A model generated the notes under the pieces. That model did no database searches, was not told the DNA's origin, and worked only from the letters and a program-made list of their open reading frames with translations. Position numbers and translations under genes: made by a program. From assembly GCF_001542415.1 (NCBI RefSeq), contig NZ_LNCU01000098.1:28324-86506 (forward strand): a DNA stretch of 58,183 bases, in the 5' to 3' direction. The stretch comes from Bradyrhizobium macuxiense. Its GTDB lineage: Bacteria > Pseudomonadota > Alphaproteobacteria > Rhizobiales > Xanthobacteraceae. Shown here piece by piece: positions 16,610 through 25,300 of the stretch. The first letter of the stretch is position 1, and the number at the start of each line of letters is the position of its first letter.

Positions 16610-17684
16610 TAGTCGGTTCTCCTTGGGTGACTTGATCACGTCAATCTTCCCGCCGGCACCAGCGTCGACACACCCGCAGTACTTGAGAAATCTAAAGCAG
16701 AAAGACGCTGGAGAGGATGGTGGCGATAGTGACCGCCGCGAACTCCTTTGAGTAGACGCACTAGACCCGTCCCTGCACCAGCGGTCATCACACCGCGCTC
16801 AAATGCGACCTGGGTCGTCGGTAGGAATGAAATTACATGAGAGACCACCCCGCTGTCGACCATCTTCGACACTGGCGTGGCCGAACACGGTTATCGCACG
16901 CTGGAACGGAGCGTCGAACTATGGGCAGAGTACCATCCGGCAGCGCGATCAATTATTGCGATGCCAAATGCCTACGCAGTCGCACATGAACAAACCAACT
17001 CAAGCGATGCTTCGCCGGATCGCGGAGCGGCAACTGTCGCGTAGCAACGTCAGCCTTGCCATCGGAGGAGACCGCGGCGACGTTCGAATTGCTCGCTCGG
17101 CTTTGGGCCCAACAGGCAACATCAATAGTCGTGGGCCTCCCTGCGGCATGACAAGGTGCCACCGAGGCACCTTCGATGTTCGACCGCTACGCGCGCCCTC
17201 GTGAGGCGTCGGGGACCGGCTCCGGCTCAAGCATTTCGAGGCCGCTGACACGCTTGGTCCAGGCTCCCTGCGTTTATCACCCGCGGGCGGCGAACCGCGA
17301 TGACCTCCGGGGCATTGCGACGAGGTCTCCGTTGAGTCTTTCTTGTGCGAGTTGAAGGCCGGAATCTATTCGCGTCCCGCGTTCGAGAGGACGGTGCCAG
17401 ACATGGCTGAGGGCGGAGCTACAGCGCGCGATGGTCCGAAGGGGCCGGCCCTGAAACAGCGGCGGACGTCGAGGCCGGCCTGTGAGCCTACGGCAACCCG
17501 CGCCGCGCTTTGTCATCCCGAAGGTCGTCAACGGCCGCGCTACGCTATTGCCGGACGCTGCCGGCCACCTACCGCAAGCTGGGCCCGACGCTCCACAGGG
17601 GGCCACGAGGTTGAAGTGTCAGCCTCGATCGAGCCGTCGAAACGGAAACAGCGGTGACGTCCTATTGCGAAGGAGAGCGTGACA
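16610..17684. other. 1.1 kb decayed region without recognisable gene
   Basis: Many short overlapping frames with no ribosome site and no family content. A plus-strand frame with PRFVIPKVVNGRATLLPDAA (near 17490-17550) has protein-like composition but lacks a start and continuation. Confidence 0.5.
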
Positions 17685-17792
17685 ATGATCGAGGTCGAGC
17701 TACTCTTACTGATGATTGTGGGTCTGCCGACCGTGGGCCTCATACGAATGGACCTGCGGCTACGGCACATGGAAACGCAGTTGAAGGTGTAG
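17685..17792 (+). CDS. Micro-protein with single membrane helix
   Basis: A 35-residue frame from ATG 17685 to TAG 17792 with a strong GAAGGAGAGCGTGACA site upstream. It has a hydrophobic segment (VELLLLMIVGLPTVGLI) followed by a basic amphipathic tail (RMDLRLRHMETQLKV). The site and the membrane-then-charge pattern support translation; there is no homologue I can name. Confidence 0.45.
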   Translation: MIEVELLLLMIVGLPTVGLIRMDLRLRHMETQLKV

Positions 17793-18195
17793 TGCAGGGC
17801 CCGTCAACGAAGGCCTAATCGCCGGCGAGCAGCCCTCGTTTCCGAATGAAATGGCTTGTGACGAAAGTTAGGCCGCGCTGGCCACCGGTTCGCTTGTATC
17901 TACGTTGGCGTGCCAAGATCATCGATAGCTCCAGCCAGATCGCAGCCGAAGGAGAAAACGTTCGACTACGCAGGCTCATCGTGCTTGCGATAGTATGAGA
18001 ACTCATCACGAATGACGATGCATCGTGACCGACATCATGTCGACAGGGCAATCCTTGGAATAGACGTCAAAGGCCACGCCGATCCAAACCACAGCGCCAT
18101 CGTTGCCTGCTTCAGCATGCTGAACGAGCACGGGCGACGCCGTGTCGACATTTTCCGAAATGCTTGGATACCGGCATGGTGAATTTGGCTTGGCA
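17793..18195. other. Nothing recognised
   Basis: The stretch before the transposase remnant shows only short frames and may include the worn upstream half of that element. Confidence 0.45.
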
Positions 18196-18655
18196 CGACC
18201 ATCGATGCCCCAAAAGTCGTGGTTATGCGATCAGCCGCTCGATCGATGCGCGGCTGACGATCGCCGCTCTGGCGGTCGCAATCGAGCGACGACACCTGCC
18301 GGCGGGATGCGTGCATCATTCGGATCGAGGTTCGCAATATGCCTCCGAGCGCTATCGCGACACACTGGCGGCGCGCGCACTTGTGGGCTCAATGGGGCGG
18401 CGCGGCAATCCGTACGACAACGCCAAGGCGGAGAGCTTCATGAAAGCCATAAAGGTCGAGGCGGTATATCCGATGGCATACGAAACGTTCGAGGACGTTA
18501 TCGAGAACCTCCCCCGCTTCATCGATGAGGTTTACAATAAGGGCCGATTGCGCTCCGCTCTCGGCTAGCTCAGCCCGCAACAGTTCGGGGATCAGCACGC
18601 CCGGCAGAGGGTCAAAGTCAGCCGCCTGACCCTTTCCGCCCCCAGGCGCCCACTC
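18196..18655 (+). pseudogene. IS3-family transposase (OrfB) remnant
   Basis: From about 18214 the frame reads SRGYAISRSIDARLTIAALA, CVHHSDRGSQYASERYRDTL, GSMGRRGNPYDNAKAESFMK and FIDEVYNKGRLRSALG. This is the C-terminal half of an IS3-family DDE transposase, with the D of HHSDRGSQY and the E of NAKAESFMK being the second and third catalytic residues. Upstream of 18214 the matching segment (IDAPKVV) is in another frame, and the first catalytic Asp region is damaged. A TAG at 18566-18568 replaces the Tyr of GYLSPQQF; after it the frame continues LSPQQFGDQHARQRVKVSRL. The gene is truncated at the 5' end, frameshifted and interrupted by a stop. It ends against a dispersed repeat. Confidence 0.85.
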
Positions 18656-18660
18656 CAATT

Positions 18661-18775
18661 TGGCGTCCAAATTTGACTCCAGCCAAAGCACCGCAAGTGC
18701 CACACCCCCGGGTTGGAGCGATGCACGGGTCAAGGTTAGACGCCAAAGGGGGCAATATTCGAGGCCACGGCACAC
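18661..18775 (+). repeat. Dispersed repeat, copy 1
   Basis: Starts GGCGTCCAA, has AGACGCC as the diverged partner arm about 80 bases on, and ends GGGGGCAATATTCGAGGCC. The same layout occurs at 33250-33369 and, reversed, at 21417-21520. It abuts the end of the IS3 remnant. The tail resembles the terminal repeats of IS21-type elements, so the family may be IS-derived. Confidence 0.7.
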
Positions 18776-19401
18776 TTGGACATTTCCGTTGTGTCGGCTG
18801 GAAAAGAAAATGCCCACCCAGGCGGCGGCCAAGGGCGGGCATGCCCCGCTTGAAGACCGCGAGATATTCCCGCGAGGCGGATTTTCCTATGAGGGACCGA
18901 TCCCACGGTCAGGTCGGCATAAGGTCGCGAGAATTACGCCAGAGCACGCGCCTCGCTTTCCATCCTTCACAGCAGCCACAACGCGGCTGGATGCTGTTGC
19001 GCCATGGCATGTCTCTCTTCGGGCGCACCGGCGCCGTGACTTTCGACACTTCCGATGGCGGCGCCGCTTCGATCGAATTGCACGGTGCGGTCTATTCCCA
19101 GTCCATCCCCGACCGCATAAGGTCCCCGGCTAAGCAGCATGATCACGGCCGGGGACCGCTCCTTTCGGGCGCGCGGGTCGGGGTGCACCGGGGCCGGACA
19201 GCTGCGGAAATAGTACACCGGGACCACTGCGCGAACGCCTCCAGACGGTTCGCGCCCGCAAAGTCTGACGCGGAACGCGGCGGAAGTGAGGTTCTGCAGT
19301 GCGAAAGACAGTCGCTAGAAACGCGGTGAAGCTCGCCCAAATGCAAATCATGCGCTAGCATCGCCGGCCCTTACGGTTTGTTGCGTTTTAAGGACTCCCA
19401 A
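18776..19401. other. Nothing recognised beyond short internal similarity
   Basis: No supported gene. The segment near 19215-19320 (GGACCACTGCGCGAA...GAACGCGGCGGAAGT...) is similar to 19655-19750, indicating a second, poorly conserved local repeat. Confidence 0.45.
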
Positions 19402-19593
19402 ATGGACGAGAGCTTCAGGAAGGAACGCGCAGGCATGGTACGGGATCTGGCCGCCAAGGCGGATCCATTTGTCAAGCGGCGTCTTCTAGATCTTGCGAAC
19501 CGCTATGATAGCGCTGATCGGCCTGACGCTACTGCAGCGACGCCGGACAATCTTGAAATCACAAGGTCCAGCATCGTCGCCAACGAGCGATAG
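19402..19593 (+). CDS. Small conserved helical protein, unknown
   Basis: A 63-residue protein. ATG 19402 has TAAGGACTCCCAA upstream. Residues 1-30 (MDESFRKERAGMVRDLAAKA, DPFVKRRLLDLANRYD) match a short helical protein pattern very common in Bradyrhizobium, with R-x-L-A-x-x-A-D-P-F-x-[KR]-[KR]-R-L-L-x-L-A as its core. The C-terminal half is variable. No function is known for the pattern. Confidence 0.65.
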   Translation: MDESFRKERAGMVRDLAAKADPFVKRRLLDLANRYDSADRPDATAATPDNLEITRSSIVANER

Positions 19594-19977
19594 GTAGGCC
19601 GTGATTTTCGCGCGCCGGTCCCGGTCACCAAGGCTTGGGGGCCGCAGATAAGCGACCGGGACCACTGCGCGAAGCGTGTGAGTTTCGCGATTCTGAGTGT
19701 GGCGCTGAACGCGGCGGAAGTTGGACTGTGCGTCCGCCGACTACGCTAGCGCCCGCCCCGTCATGGCGTCCACAACCGCCGCGGTAGCGCGGCCTTAGTG
19801 CGGTCAGACTCTCAATCACTGAGACGGATCGTAGGGTGACTTTCGCCACCTTCCAACCGGGCGGGCATAGCTAACGCTGCCGCGTCAGCGCGGGGCCAAG
19901 CGCGATCTCGTCCACCCCCAGCCCTACTCCACATCAGAACCGTGCCCTCCGTCGTTGCGACCTCGAAGACGATCGAC
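19594..19977. other. Nothing recognised
   Basis: Contains the partner (19655-19750) of the local repeat at 19215-19320 and no supported gene. Confidence 0.45.
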
Positions 19978-20386
19978 ATGTGCCATCGGTTAGGTCAGTT
20001 CGTCCATTCTCTTTGCGCCCTTGCACTGGCGATAGCGTGGATCATCGCGCCGTCCGCATCCGCTCACAGTCGAGGCTTCTCTTGGTTCTTTGCACATTCC
20101 AAGCCTCACGGGACATGCTCAGGACAGCATGTGGTCGCAACCCTTCTATTCATCGGGACGACGGACCGCAAACGGTGAGATATTCGACTCAAGTGGGTTC
20201 ACGGCCGCGCACCGCACACTCCCGTTCGGGTCGCGTGTAACACTCATGAATCCCGAGAACGGAAGGTCCGTGACCGTGGTGATAAACGATCGAGGTCCTT
20301 TCACGCCCGCGGTGACAATTGATCTAACACATGGTGCCGCTCGAGCGCTCGGAATGCGCCAAACGCAGTGGATGTGCATGCTCTGA
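19978..20386 (+). pseudogene. RlpA-like septal ring lytic transglycosylase domain protein, frameshifted
   Basis: ATG 19978 begins a signal peptide (CALALAIAWIIAPSASA) and the frame continues to GQHVVAT near 20142. At that point the C-run in CAACCCTTCTATTC carries one base too many. The RlpA double-psi barrel then follows in the next frame: FYSSGRRTANGEIFD, GFTAAHRTLPFGSRVTL, NGRSVTVVINDRGPFT, IDLTHGAARALGM. RlpA proteins bind or cleave denuded glycan at the septum. Everything except one base is present, so the inactivation is recent, or the base is a sequencing error. The end ...ALGMRQTQWMCML matches normal family ends. Confidence 0.8.
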
Positions 20387-20509
20387 TATCGAACAGCGCG
20401 CTGTCTTCACGGGCTTCGGCGGTTGGCGCGGAACTACAAGCCACTCTGCTCTCACCGGACACCTGCCCTTCCCGACGTACGCTGCGACGGTCGCAAGTTG
20501 AATTTGAAT

Positions 20510-20771
20510 GGCGGTTGGTAATCGGATGGTGCAAGGTACGAAGGCTCACGCCGACGACCTTTCCAGCGAGCCCATCTTGTGGATCACGCAAAAGCCGAGG
20601 ATGAGGTGATTGAGCGCGGCGCCGGGCAACGCGTCGATCATCAGTTCGTGGACATCGAGGGGAGCTTGTGATGATGCGCAACAGGACGCGCGGACCGCCA
20701 AGCAGATCGGCCACCCTCTGCAGATCGTTGCCCGGCCCTTTCGCTGCCGGTCTTTCGGCCGCGGCAGTCAT
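20510..20771 (-). pseudogene. MbcA/ParS/Xre-type antitoxin, frameshifted N-terminal part
   Basis: From ATG 20771 the minus strand reads MTAAAERPAAKG, then NDLQRVADLLGGPRVLLR. The frame then shifts to LDVHELMIDALPGAALNHLI, LGFCVIHKMGSLE, and shifts again to KVVGVSLRTLHH. Put together this is the N-terminal DNA-binding region of Xre/MbcA/ParS antitoxins (usual form: LDAHxLxxxGLPxxAL...GSLEKAVGMSLRTxQRR). The toxin-binding domain and the RES-type toxin gene that normally follow are absent. The remnant has two shifts, so no functional antitoxin can be made. Confidence 0.7.
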
Positions 20772-20853
20772 GGCAGCACCTCCCCACAACCCAACTTGGG
20801 TTCTCTAGGCCCGCGCGTCCGCAAGCCGACGCGGAATGTTCTGGCATGCGAGC

Positions 20854-20943
20854 CTACGGTAGAGCACCATGCCAAATCACGAGCGCTAGTATCACCAGCA
20901 AGGCGACGGTGATGATCGCTTCGGTCGCGGGCATTTGCTTCAT
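20854..20943 (-). CDS. Micro-protein, single membrane helix (third of three)
   Basis: A 29-residue frame from ATG 20943 to TAG 20854: MKQMPATEAI followed by a hydrophobic helix ITVALLVILALVIW and HGALP. The ribosome site is weak (GGCGGCCC). Support comes from its position 21 bases after another membrane micro-ORF on the same strand. Confidence 0.4.
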   Translation of the reverse strand: MKQMPATEAIITVALLVILALVIWHGALP

Positions 20944-20964
20944 GGGCCGCCGACCACGCCGGAC

Positions 20965-21051
20965 TTAGGGCACAAGGCTCAATGTCAGCCCTCCGACCAG
21001 CCCAACGAACCCGAGCATCAAAATCATGAAATAAAAATCGAGGCGAGCCAT
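20965..21051 (-). CDS. Micro-protein, single membrane helix (second of three)
   Basis: A 28-residue frame from ATG 21051 to TAA 20965, with an excellent GGGAGGCCCTA site directly upstream. MARLD is followed by an unbroken hydrophobic stretch (FYFMILMLGFVGLVGGLTLS) and LVP. It is too short for a domain search but has the form of a membrane-inserted small protein. Confidence 0.5.
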   Translation of the reverse strand: MARLDFYFMILMLGFVGLVGGLTLSLVP

Positions 21052-21122
21052 TAGGGCCTCCCGTAAGGAAATACTAGGGTTCGTCTAAATCCCCCGTTCT
21101 AGGGCTCAACGCAGTCGGGCCG

Positions 21123-21230
21123 CTAGATCCACCAGATCACAACGCCGATCGCCACGATCGCAGTCGACGCGACGATGATCAGCATGTCGGTCGAGAGCCG
21201 TATGTCACGCTTCACCTGAATCGTCACCAC
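21123..21230 (-). CDS. Micro-protein, single membrane helix (first of three)
   Basis: A 35-residue reading, GTG 21230 start after AAAGGTGGC. A short basic stretch (VKRDIRLSTD) precedes the helix MLIIVASTAIVAIGVVIWWI, which runs to the stop. The frame is open further upstream, so the start is uncertain. It leads a run of three membrane micro-ORFs ending at 20854. Confidence 0.4.
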   Translation of the reverse strand: MVTIQVKRDIRLSTDMLIIVASTAIVAIGVVIWWI

Positions 21231-21416
21231 GCGCCACCTTTCGTGCCGCCCGTGCTTATAGTTCCAAAATGATACGCCGCCGGTCTTGAAATACGCTATT
21301 CCGGCGGCGCCCTGTCTCAACCTGGGCAATGCAATCCCCGGCACCGAGATTTCAGCAAGCAGTGTGCCAGCCTCGCGCTGCCGGGCTCTCACGCCTGGTT
21401 ATTCCGAGACGCGGAG

Positions 21417-21520
21417 TGTGGCGCGGCCTCGAATATTGCCCCCTTTCGGCGTCCAACCTTGCCCCCCGTGCAGCGCTCCAATCGGGAATGGGTTGTCGCA
21501 CTTACGGCGGATTAGGCGGG
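21417..21520 (-). repeat. Dispersed repeat, copy 2, forming the 3' end of nnrS
   Basis: Minus-strand copy of the element at 18661 and 33250. It shares CACTTACGGCGGATT-side sequence, GCGCTGCACGG, TTGGACGCCGAAAGGGGGC and AATATTCGAGGCC with copy 3. Its outer GGCGTCCAA arm is missing. The nnrS stop codon (21502-21504) and last few codons (PPNPP) lie inside the repeat. Confidence 0.7.
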
Positions 21521-22689
21521 ACGATGCAAAGCAACCGTGAATAAGTCAGCGCGAAGCCGAGAAAGGCCATCGTCCATGCCGCACCTGCCACCGCCAGCAA
21601 GACGCCTGCATGCGAAGAAGGCTCGAGTGAGGCGCAGACGCGCGCAAGAGCCGCAATTACAATGGCAAGGTAGAGCGCCTGGGTAGCGCGGGAAGCCACC
21701 AGTGGCTGCCCGGTGTGTCCAAGCGATGCGCGTGTCATCACGGCAATCGTCATCGTCCCGATGGCGCCTGCCGTCCAAGCGTGCACACCGGCTCCGGCCG
21801 CGATCAGGTCGAGCGCCGACAAGGACGTCAGGAAATATCCGACCGGAACAAAGGCGTAGGCGACGTGAAGGATCAGCACAAGGCGATCCGGAAGCGTCCG
21901 CTCGCCGGCCCACCGCCCGAGGCGGAAAAGATGCAGCCCACCGGCGCAACAAAGCGCCGCGGCTGCAGCGGGCCCCGACGGCGCGACGACCCAAATGGCA
22001 AGCGCGCCAACGCCTGTCAGGATTGCGACGGCGTCGAACCGACCGAATGGGGTCGGCATCCGCCCCTCCCCACGACGCGCCAGCCAATTGCGAGTGAAGT
22101 TCGGCACAATGCGGCCGCCGATGATGCCGATCAGCGTCACCACGATGGCAATTCCGGCCCGGGTCGAGTACGTGGCGACGCCTTCCAGATGCGCCTCCAC
22201 ATGAAAAGCGATGTTGGCCGTCGCAAGCAGGATCACAACGCCCACGACCATCAGATTGCCCCACTTCCGCCCCGCCACGATCTCACGCGCGGCAGCGGCG
22301 GCGAGAAGCAGCAGAAACAGGGTGTCTACCACCATCGCCGCACTCCAGCCGATCGTTTCGGAAAAGCTCACCGCGAGACGGCCCGCGAGCCACATTGAGA
22401 ACAAAGCCGCCAGTCGTGGTCCCCGGATCGGCGGCCGTCCTGTCCAATTCGGAATCGCGGTCAGCAGGAAGCCTGCGATGACCGCAGCGACGTATCCGAA
22501 CAGCATTTCGTGGGCATGCCAGTCGAGCGGCCCGAAGGCCGTCGGCAGCGTGATGTCGCCGGCGAACACGACGAGCCACAGGGGGATCATGACTCCGGCC
22601 TGGATCGCGCCAAAGAGGAAGAACGGCCTAAAGCCGTAGGAGAACAGCGCCGGCCCCCGATACGCAGGCACCGTCGTCATCGTTCCCAT
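21502..22689 (-). CDS. nnrS: NnrS family membrane protein
   Basis: A 395-residue protein with about 12 membrane segments. Typical NnrS features are LFSYGFRPFFLFGAIQA near residues 15-30, DWHAHEMLFGYVAAVIAGFLLTAIPNWTGRPP with HxHEM (heme/metal histidines), GGRIVPNFTRNWL, and IGTMTIAVMTRASLGHTGQPL. NnrS is a heme- and copper-containing inner-membrane protein that protects cells from nitric-oxide-derived stress, often NnrR/FNR controlled. It lies 43 bases downstream of the Rnk gene on the same strand, so the two probably form an operon. Its last codons come from a dispersed repeat, which has probably altered the natural C-terminus. Confidence 0.92.
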   Translation of the reverse strand: MGTMTTVPAYRGPALFSYGFRPFFLFGAIQAGVMIPLWLVVFAGDITLPTAFGPLDWHAHEMLFGYVAAVIAGFLLTAIPNWTGRPPIRGPRLAALFSMWLAGRLAVSFSETIGWSAAMVVDTLFLLLLAAAAAREIVAGRKWGNLMVVGVVILLATANIAFHVEAHLEGVATYSTRAGIAIVVTLIGIIGGRIVPNFTRNWLARRGEGRMPTPFGRFDAVAILTGVGALAIWVVAPSGPAAAAALCCAGGLHLFRLGRWAGERTLPDRLVLILHVAYAFVPVGYFLTSLSALDLIAAGAGVHAWTAGAIGTMTIAVMTRASLGHTGQPLVASRATQALYLAIVIAALARVCASLEPSSHAGVLLAVAGAAWTMAFLGFALTYSRLLCIVPPNPP

Positions 22690-22732
22690 CAGGCGTCCTC
22701 CGGTTCTTTACAAGGGATACAGGGATACTACG

Positions 22733-23200
22733 TCATGCTGCCGTGGGACCCGGATCGCCATCCTGTCTTCCGGCTCTTGCAATGTTCGGGACACGAAACG
22801 GTACGACGTTCGAGCGTGATCGTTCCACGTTCTCGATTACGACGAAGTCAAGGCTGCCGCCGATGAAGAAAGGCATCTTGTCTCCGCGGCGCAGGCCAAT
22901 CAGCGTGGCTCCCAATGCCGACAGAACGGATATGCAGTCCGTGCCGAAAGTCTGGTCTTCAGGCCAGACCAACTGGATCGTTCTTCGCGAAGCGCCCCAA
23001 TTTATCCGGTAGGTGACCCACGATCCGATCCTCACGAGCGCATCGGCATCCTCGGCGTCATCGGGCACGATCTCGGCCCGGTTGATTTCGCCGACGAGGA
23101 GAAGTGCGTCCATATTGCCTCGATTCCATGCGGCTCGCGCGAGCCGGTCGAGACGGGGATAATCCGATGCGGTCAACGCAACCTTCGGAAGAGGCAACAT
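22733..23200 (-). CDS. rnk: Rnk-like GreA/GreB-family regulator
   Basis: A 155-residue protein, ATG 23200 with AGGAGGTCGCC upstream. The C-terminal part is the GreA/GreB FKBP-like domain: VRIGSWVTYRINWGASRRTIQLVWPED, then ISVLSALGATLIGLRRGDKMPFFIGG. It lacks the long N-terminal coiled coil of GreA, as in Rnk, the regulator of nucleoside diphosphate kinase that binds RNA polymerase. The N-terminal half (YPRLDRLARAAW) is the short helical part typical of Rnk. Gene order rnk-nnrS suggests a stress-response role. LysR gene 23358 is divergent, 157 bases away. Confidence 0.85.
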   Translation of the reverse strand: MLPLPKVALTASDYPRLDRLARAAWNRGNMDALLLVGEINRAEIVPDDAEDADALVRIGSWVTYRINWGASRRTIQLVWPEDQTFGTDCISVLSALGATLIGLRRGDKMPFFIGGSLDFVVIENVERSRSNVVPFRVPNIARAGRQDGDPGPTAA

Positions 23201-23357
23201 GGCGACCTCCTTCTGGGTAGCGGCTCCAAAATGAAGCCACATGCGGCGAAAGCGCACACACCTCGCCTCGCCTTCTGTCCGCATTAAGCCAAACGAGCTA
23301 CGGTCGAGGCAAACGAATTGAATTGACCGTTTCCTGCAGAATTGCTGCATTCATCGG

Positions 23358-24203
23358 ATGGATATCGAACTCGCCAGGACATTTATCGAGATCGTCTCGA
23401 CCGGCAGTTTCGTCAAGGCTGCCGACCGTCTCCATGTCGCGCAAACCACGGTGAGCGCACGCATCCGTCTGCTCGAGCAGCAACTCGGGCGGCCGCTGTT
23501 CGTCCGGAACAAGACCGGTGCGAACCTCACTCCCGCCGGTCAGCAGTTCCTGCGCTTCGCCCCCAATTTCGTTCAGCTGTGGCAGCAGGCCAAGCAGCAG
23601 GTGGCGGTGCCCGAAGGCCATAGCGCGGTGCTGACGATCGGAAGCGAAGTCAGCCTATGGCAGCCGCTCCTGCTCGATTGGGTCAGGAGAATGCGTCGCT
23701 CCCATGCCGACATCGCTCTTCGGGTGCACGTCGACGTGCCCCAGGACCTGATCTCGCACGTTGCGGCGGGGCTCATAGACATTGCCATCGTATATGCGCC
23801 GCATCAGCTGCCCGGCATTGAGGTCGACTTGCTGATGGAGGAAGAGCTCATCCTCGTGACCACCGATCTTGCGAAATATCGAGACGGCGATCCCAAGTAC
23901 GTCCATGTCGAATGGGGTTCCGAGTTCTCCCTTCAGCACGCCATGAGCTTTCCGGATACGGTCCCAAGCCTGCTGACAAACCTCGGTCCGCTTGCTCTCA
24001 CTTACACTCTCCTGGAGGGTGGCTCCGGATACTTCCGAATGCACGCGATCCAACCCTACCTGTTGACGGGAGACCTGCATCTGGTGCCTGGCGCACCGCG
24101 GTTCTCTTTCCCGGTCTATACAACCTACTCCACGAACGTTGATGCCGCCACGTTGGAAGTCGCGCTTGCCGCGTTGCGCGCCGTCGCGCTCGTAAAGAAG
24201 TAG
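23358..24203 (+). CDS. LysR-family transcriptional regulator
   Basis: A 281-residue protein. The winged helix-turn-helix occupies residues 1-60 (MDIELARTFIEIVSTGSFVK, AADRLHVAQTTVSARIRLLEQ, LGRPLFVRN). The effector domain starts near residue 88 (SAVLTIGSEVSLWQPLLLDW). It is divergent from the rnk-nnrS operon and is its likely local regulator; LysR proteins usually also repress themselves. The effector cannot be deduced. Confidence 0.92.
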   Translation: MDIELARTFIEIVSTGSFVKAADRLHVAQTTVSARIRLLEQQLGRPLFVRNKTGANLTPAGQQFLRFAPNFVQLWQQAKQQVAVPEGHSAVLTIGSEVSLWQPLLLDWVRRMRRSHADIALRVHVDVPQDLISHVAAGLIDIAIVYAPHQLPGIEVDLLMEEELILVTTDLAKYRDGDPKYVHVEWGSEFSLQHAMSFPDTVPSLLTNLGPLALTYTLLEGGSGYFRMHAIQPYLLTGDLHLVPGAPRFSFPVYTTYSTNVDAATLEVALAALRAVALVKK

Positions 24204-24255
24204 GGGGCAGGACGGGGCGCGCGCTAGGCCGACGAAGCGGCGCCTCGTATAACCG

Positions 24256-24399
24256 TCACTGGCCCTTCTGACTGCGTTGCTTTCGGGCACGTCGCACATT
24301 GAATGCCCGTTCGATCTTGGAAAATAACCACACGAACGCGGCGGCAAGCCCGACGGCAACGGCCATAAGAACGAAAGACAAGGTCGGCGCGTCAAGCAT
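24256..24399 (-). CDS. Small membrane protein, unknown
   Basis: A 47-residue frame from ATG 24399. Residues 6-27 form one membrane helix (TLSFVLMAVAVGLAAAFVWL), then a basic tail (IERAFNVRRARKQRSQKGQ). It follows the putative DUF6306 gene by 47 bases on the same strand and could be its operon partner. The ribosome site is poor. Confidence 0.4.
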   Translation of the reverse strand: MLDAPTLSFVLMAVAVGLAAAFVWLFSKIERAFNVRRARKQRSQKGQ

Positions 24400-24446
24400 C
24401 CATCTGCCGTTCTTTGAGATCTTGCCGCCGGGAGCGTGCGTCACGA

Positions 24447-25004
24447 TCAGTGATCGCTCGGACAGGGGTGAGTTCTTCCATTCGCGGCACCTGGATCGAC
24501 CGTATCGAGGAGTTCGACCTGCTTGCGGTGCAACAGCAGCAGATACATCAGTTTCGCATTCAGCCTTGGATCGAAGATGTTCACGACGCCATCCTCGATC
24601 ATGTCCGCTAACCCCGCCATATGCGCGCGGGCGAATGCGATGGCATTGCGAGTGCCGCGGATGCCATTGCCCGGAGAGGCCGCAGCGAAAACCCCTCCCC
24701 GGCGGATCATGTGAGCGCCTCCTTTCCTGATCATTTCTTTTTTGAGCAGGACGCAAATCGCTCCCTGCGCCAGTTCGGATTCGAAGATCAGGTCTACGAG
24801 ATGATCGTCGACGGAGCGGCCGATCGCGGCGAACGCGCCGATACCTGTCCGCTCGCCGCCGAGGAGATCGTCAAGAAAGATCAACACTTCCCCTCTCGAC
24901 CAATAGCCGACGCGTGCAGGGTCCTTCTCGCTCATTCCGTACGAAGACGACGCCAATGTGCGGCCGGTATTGACAGTTCCATCGTGTAATGGGGTTTTGA
25001 CCAT
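24447..25004 (-). CDS. Putative DUF6306 / ferritin-like helical protein
   Basis: A 185-residue protein, ATG 25004 with GAGGGAAC upstream. After a variable N-terminus it has YWSRGEVLIFLDDLLGGERTG near residues 34-54, then SVDDHLVDLIFESELAQGAICVLLKKEMIRKGG near 64-96, and a helical C-terminal part ending LLLLHRKQVELLDTV. The W-S-R-x-E-V-x-x-F-L-x-x-L-L-x-x-E-R-x-G opening is what I associate with DUF6306 proteins, which look ferritin-like. Metal ligands are not obvious in this copy. Its neighbours concern redox stress. Family assignment is moderate. Confidence 0.55.
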   Translation of the reverse strand: MVKTPLHDGTVNTGRTLASSSYGMSEKDPARVGYWSRGEVLIFLDDLLGGERTGIGAFAAIGRSVDDHLVDLIFESELAQGAICVLLKKEMIRKGGAHMIRRGGVFAAASPGNGIRGTRNAIAFARAHMAGLADMIEDGVVNIFDPRLNAKLMYLLLLHRKQVELLDTVDPGAANGRTHPCPSDH

Positions 25005-25300
25005 GATTTCGTTCCCTCAATTGTTGAGAGCCGGCCGTCAAGACAATCGATGATCCGTCTCGGCCATACTGACTAGTCGACGTTTGTGCGGCGTTTGCAA
25101 ACGAGAAGATTTGTCGGTTGTCAGCAAGGATGTTGATGGATGAGATGACCGGCGCAGGTCGGAGAGATCAAAAATGTTGCCGTCAAGCGCGAAGACTTTT
25201 CATTTGTCGCGATCGACCGGGGGAATATGGTGGCGTCAGGCCCATGGTTGGCGCTGAGCGTCATCGACCGTGAGGCCGTTTGAAATCAAGGAGACCGCAC

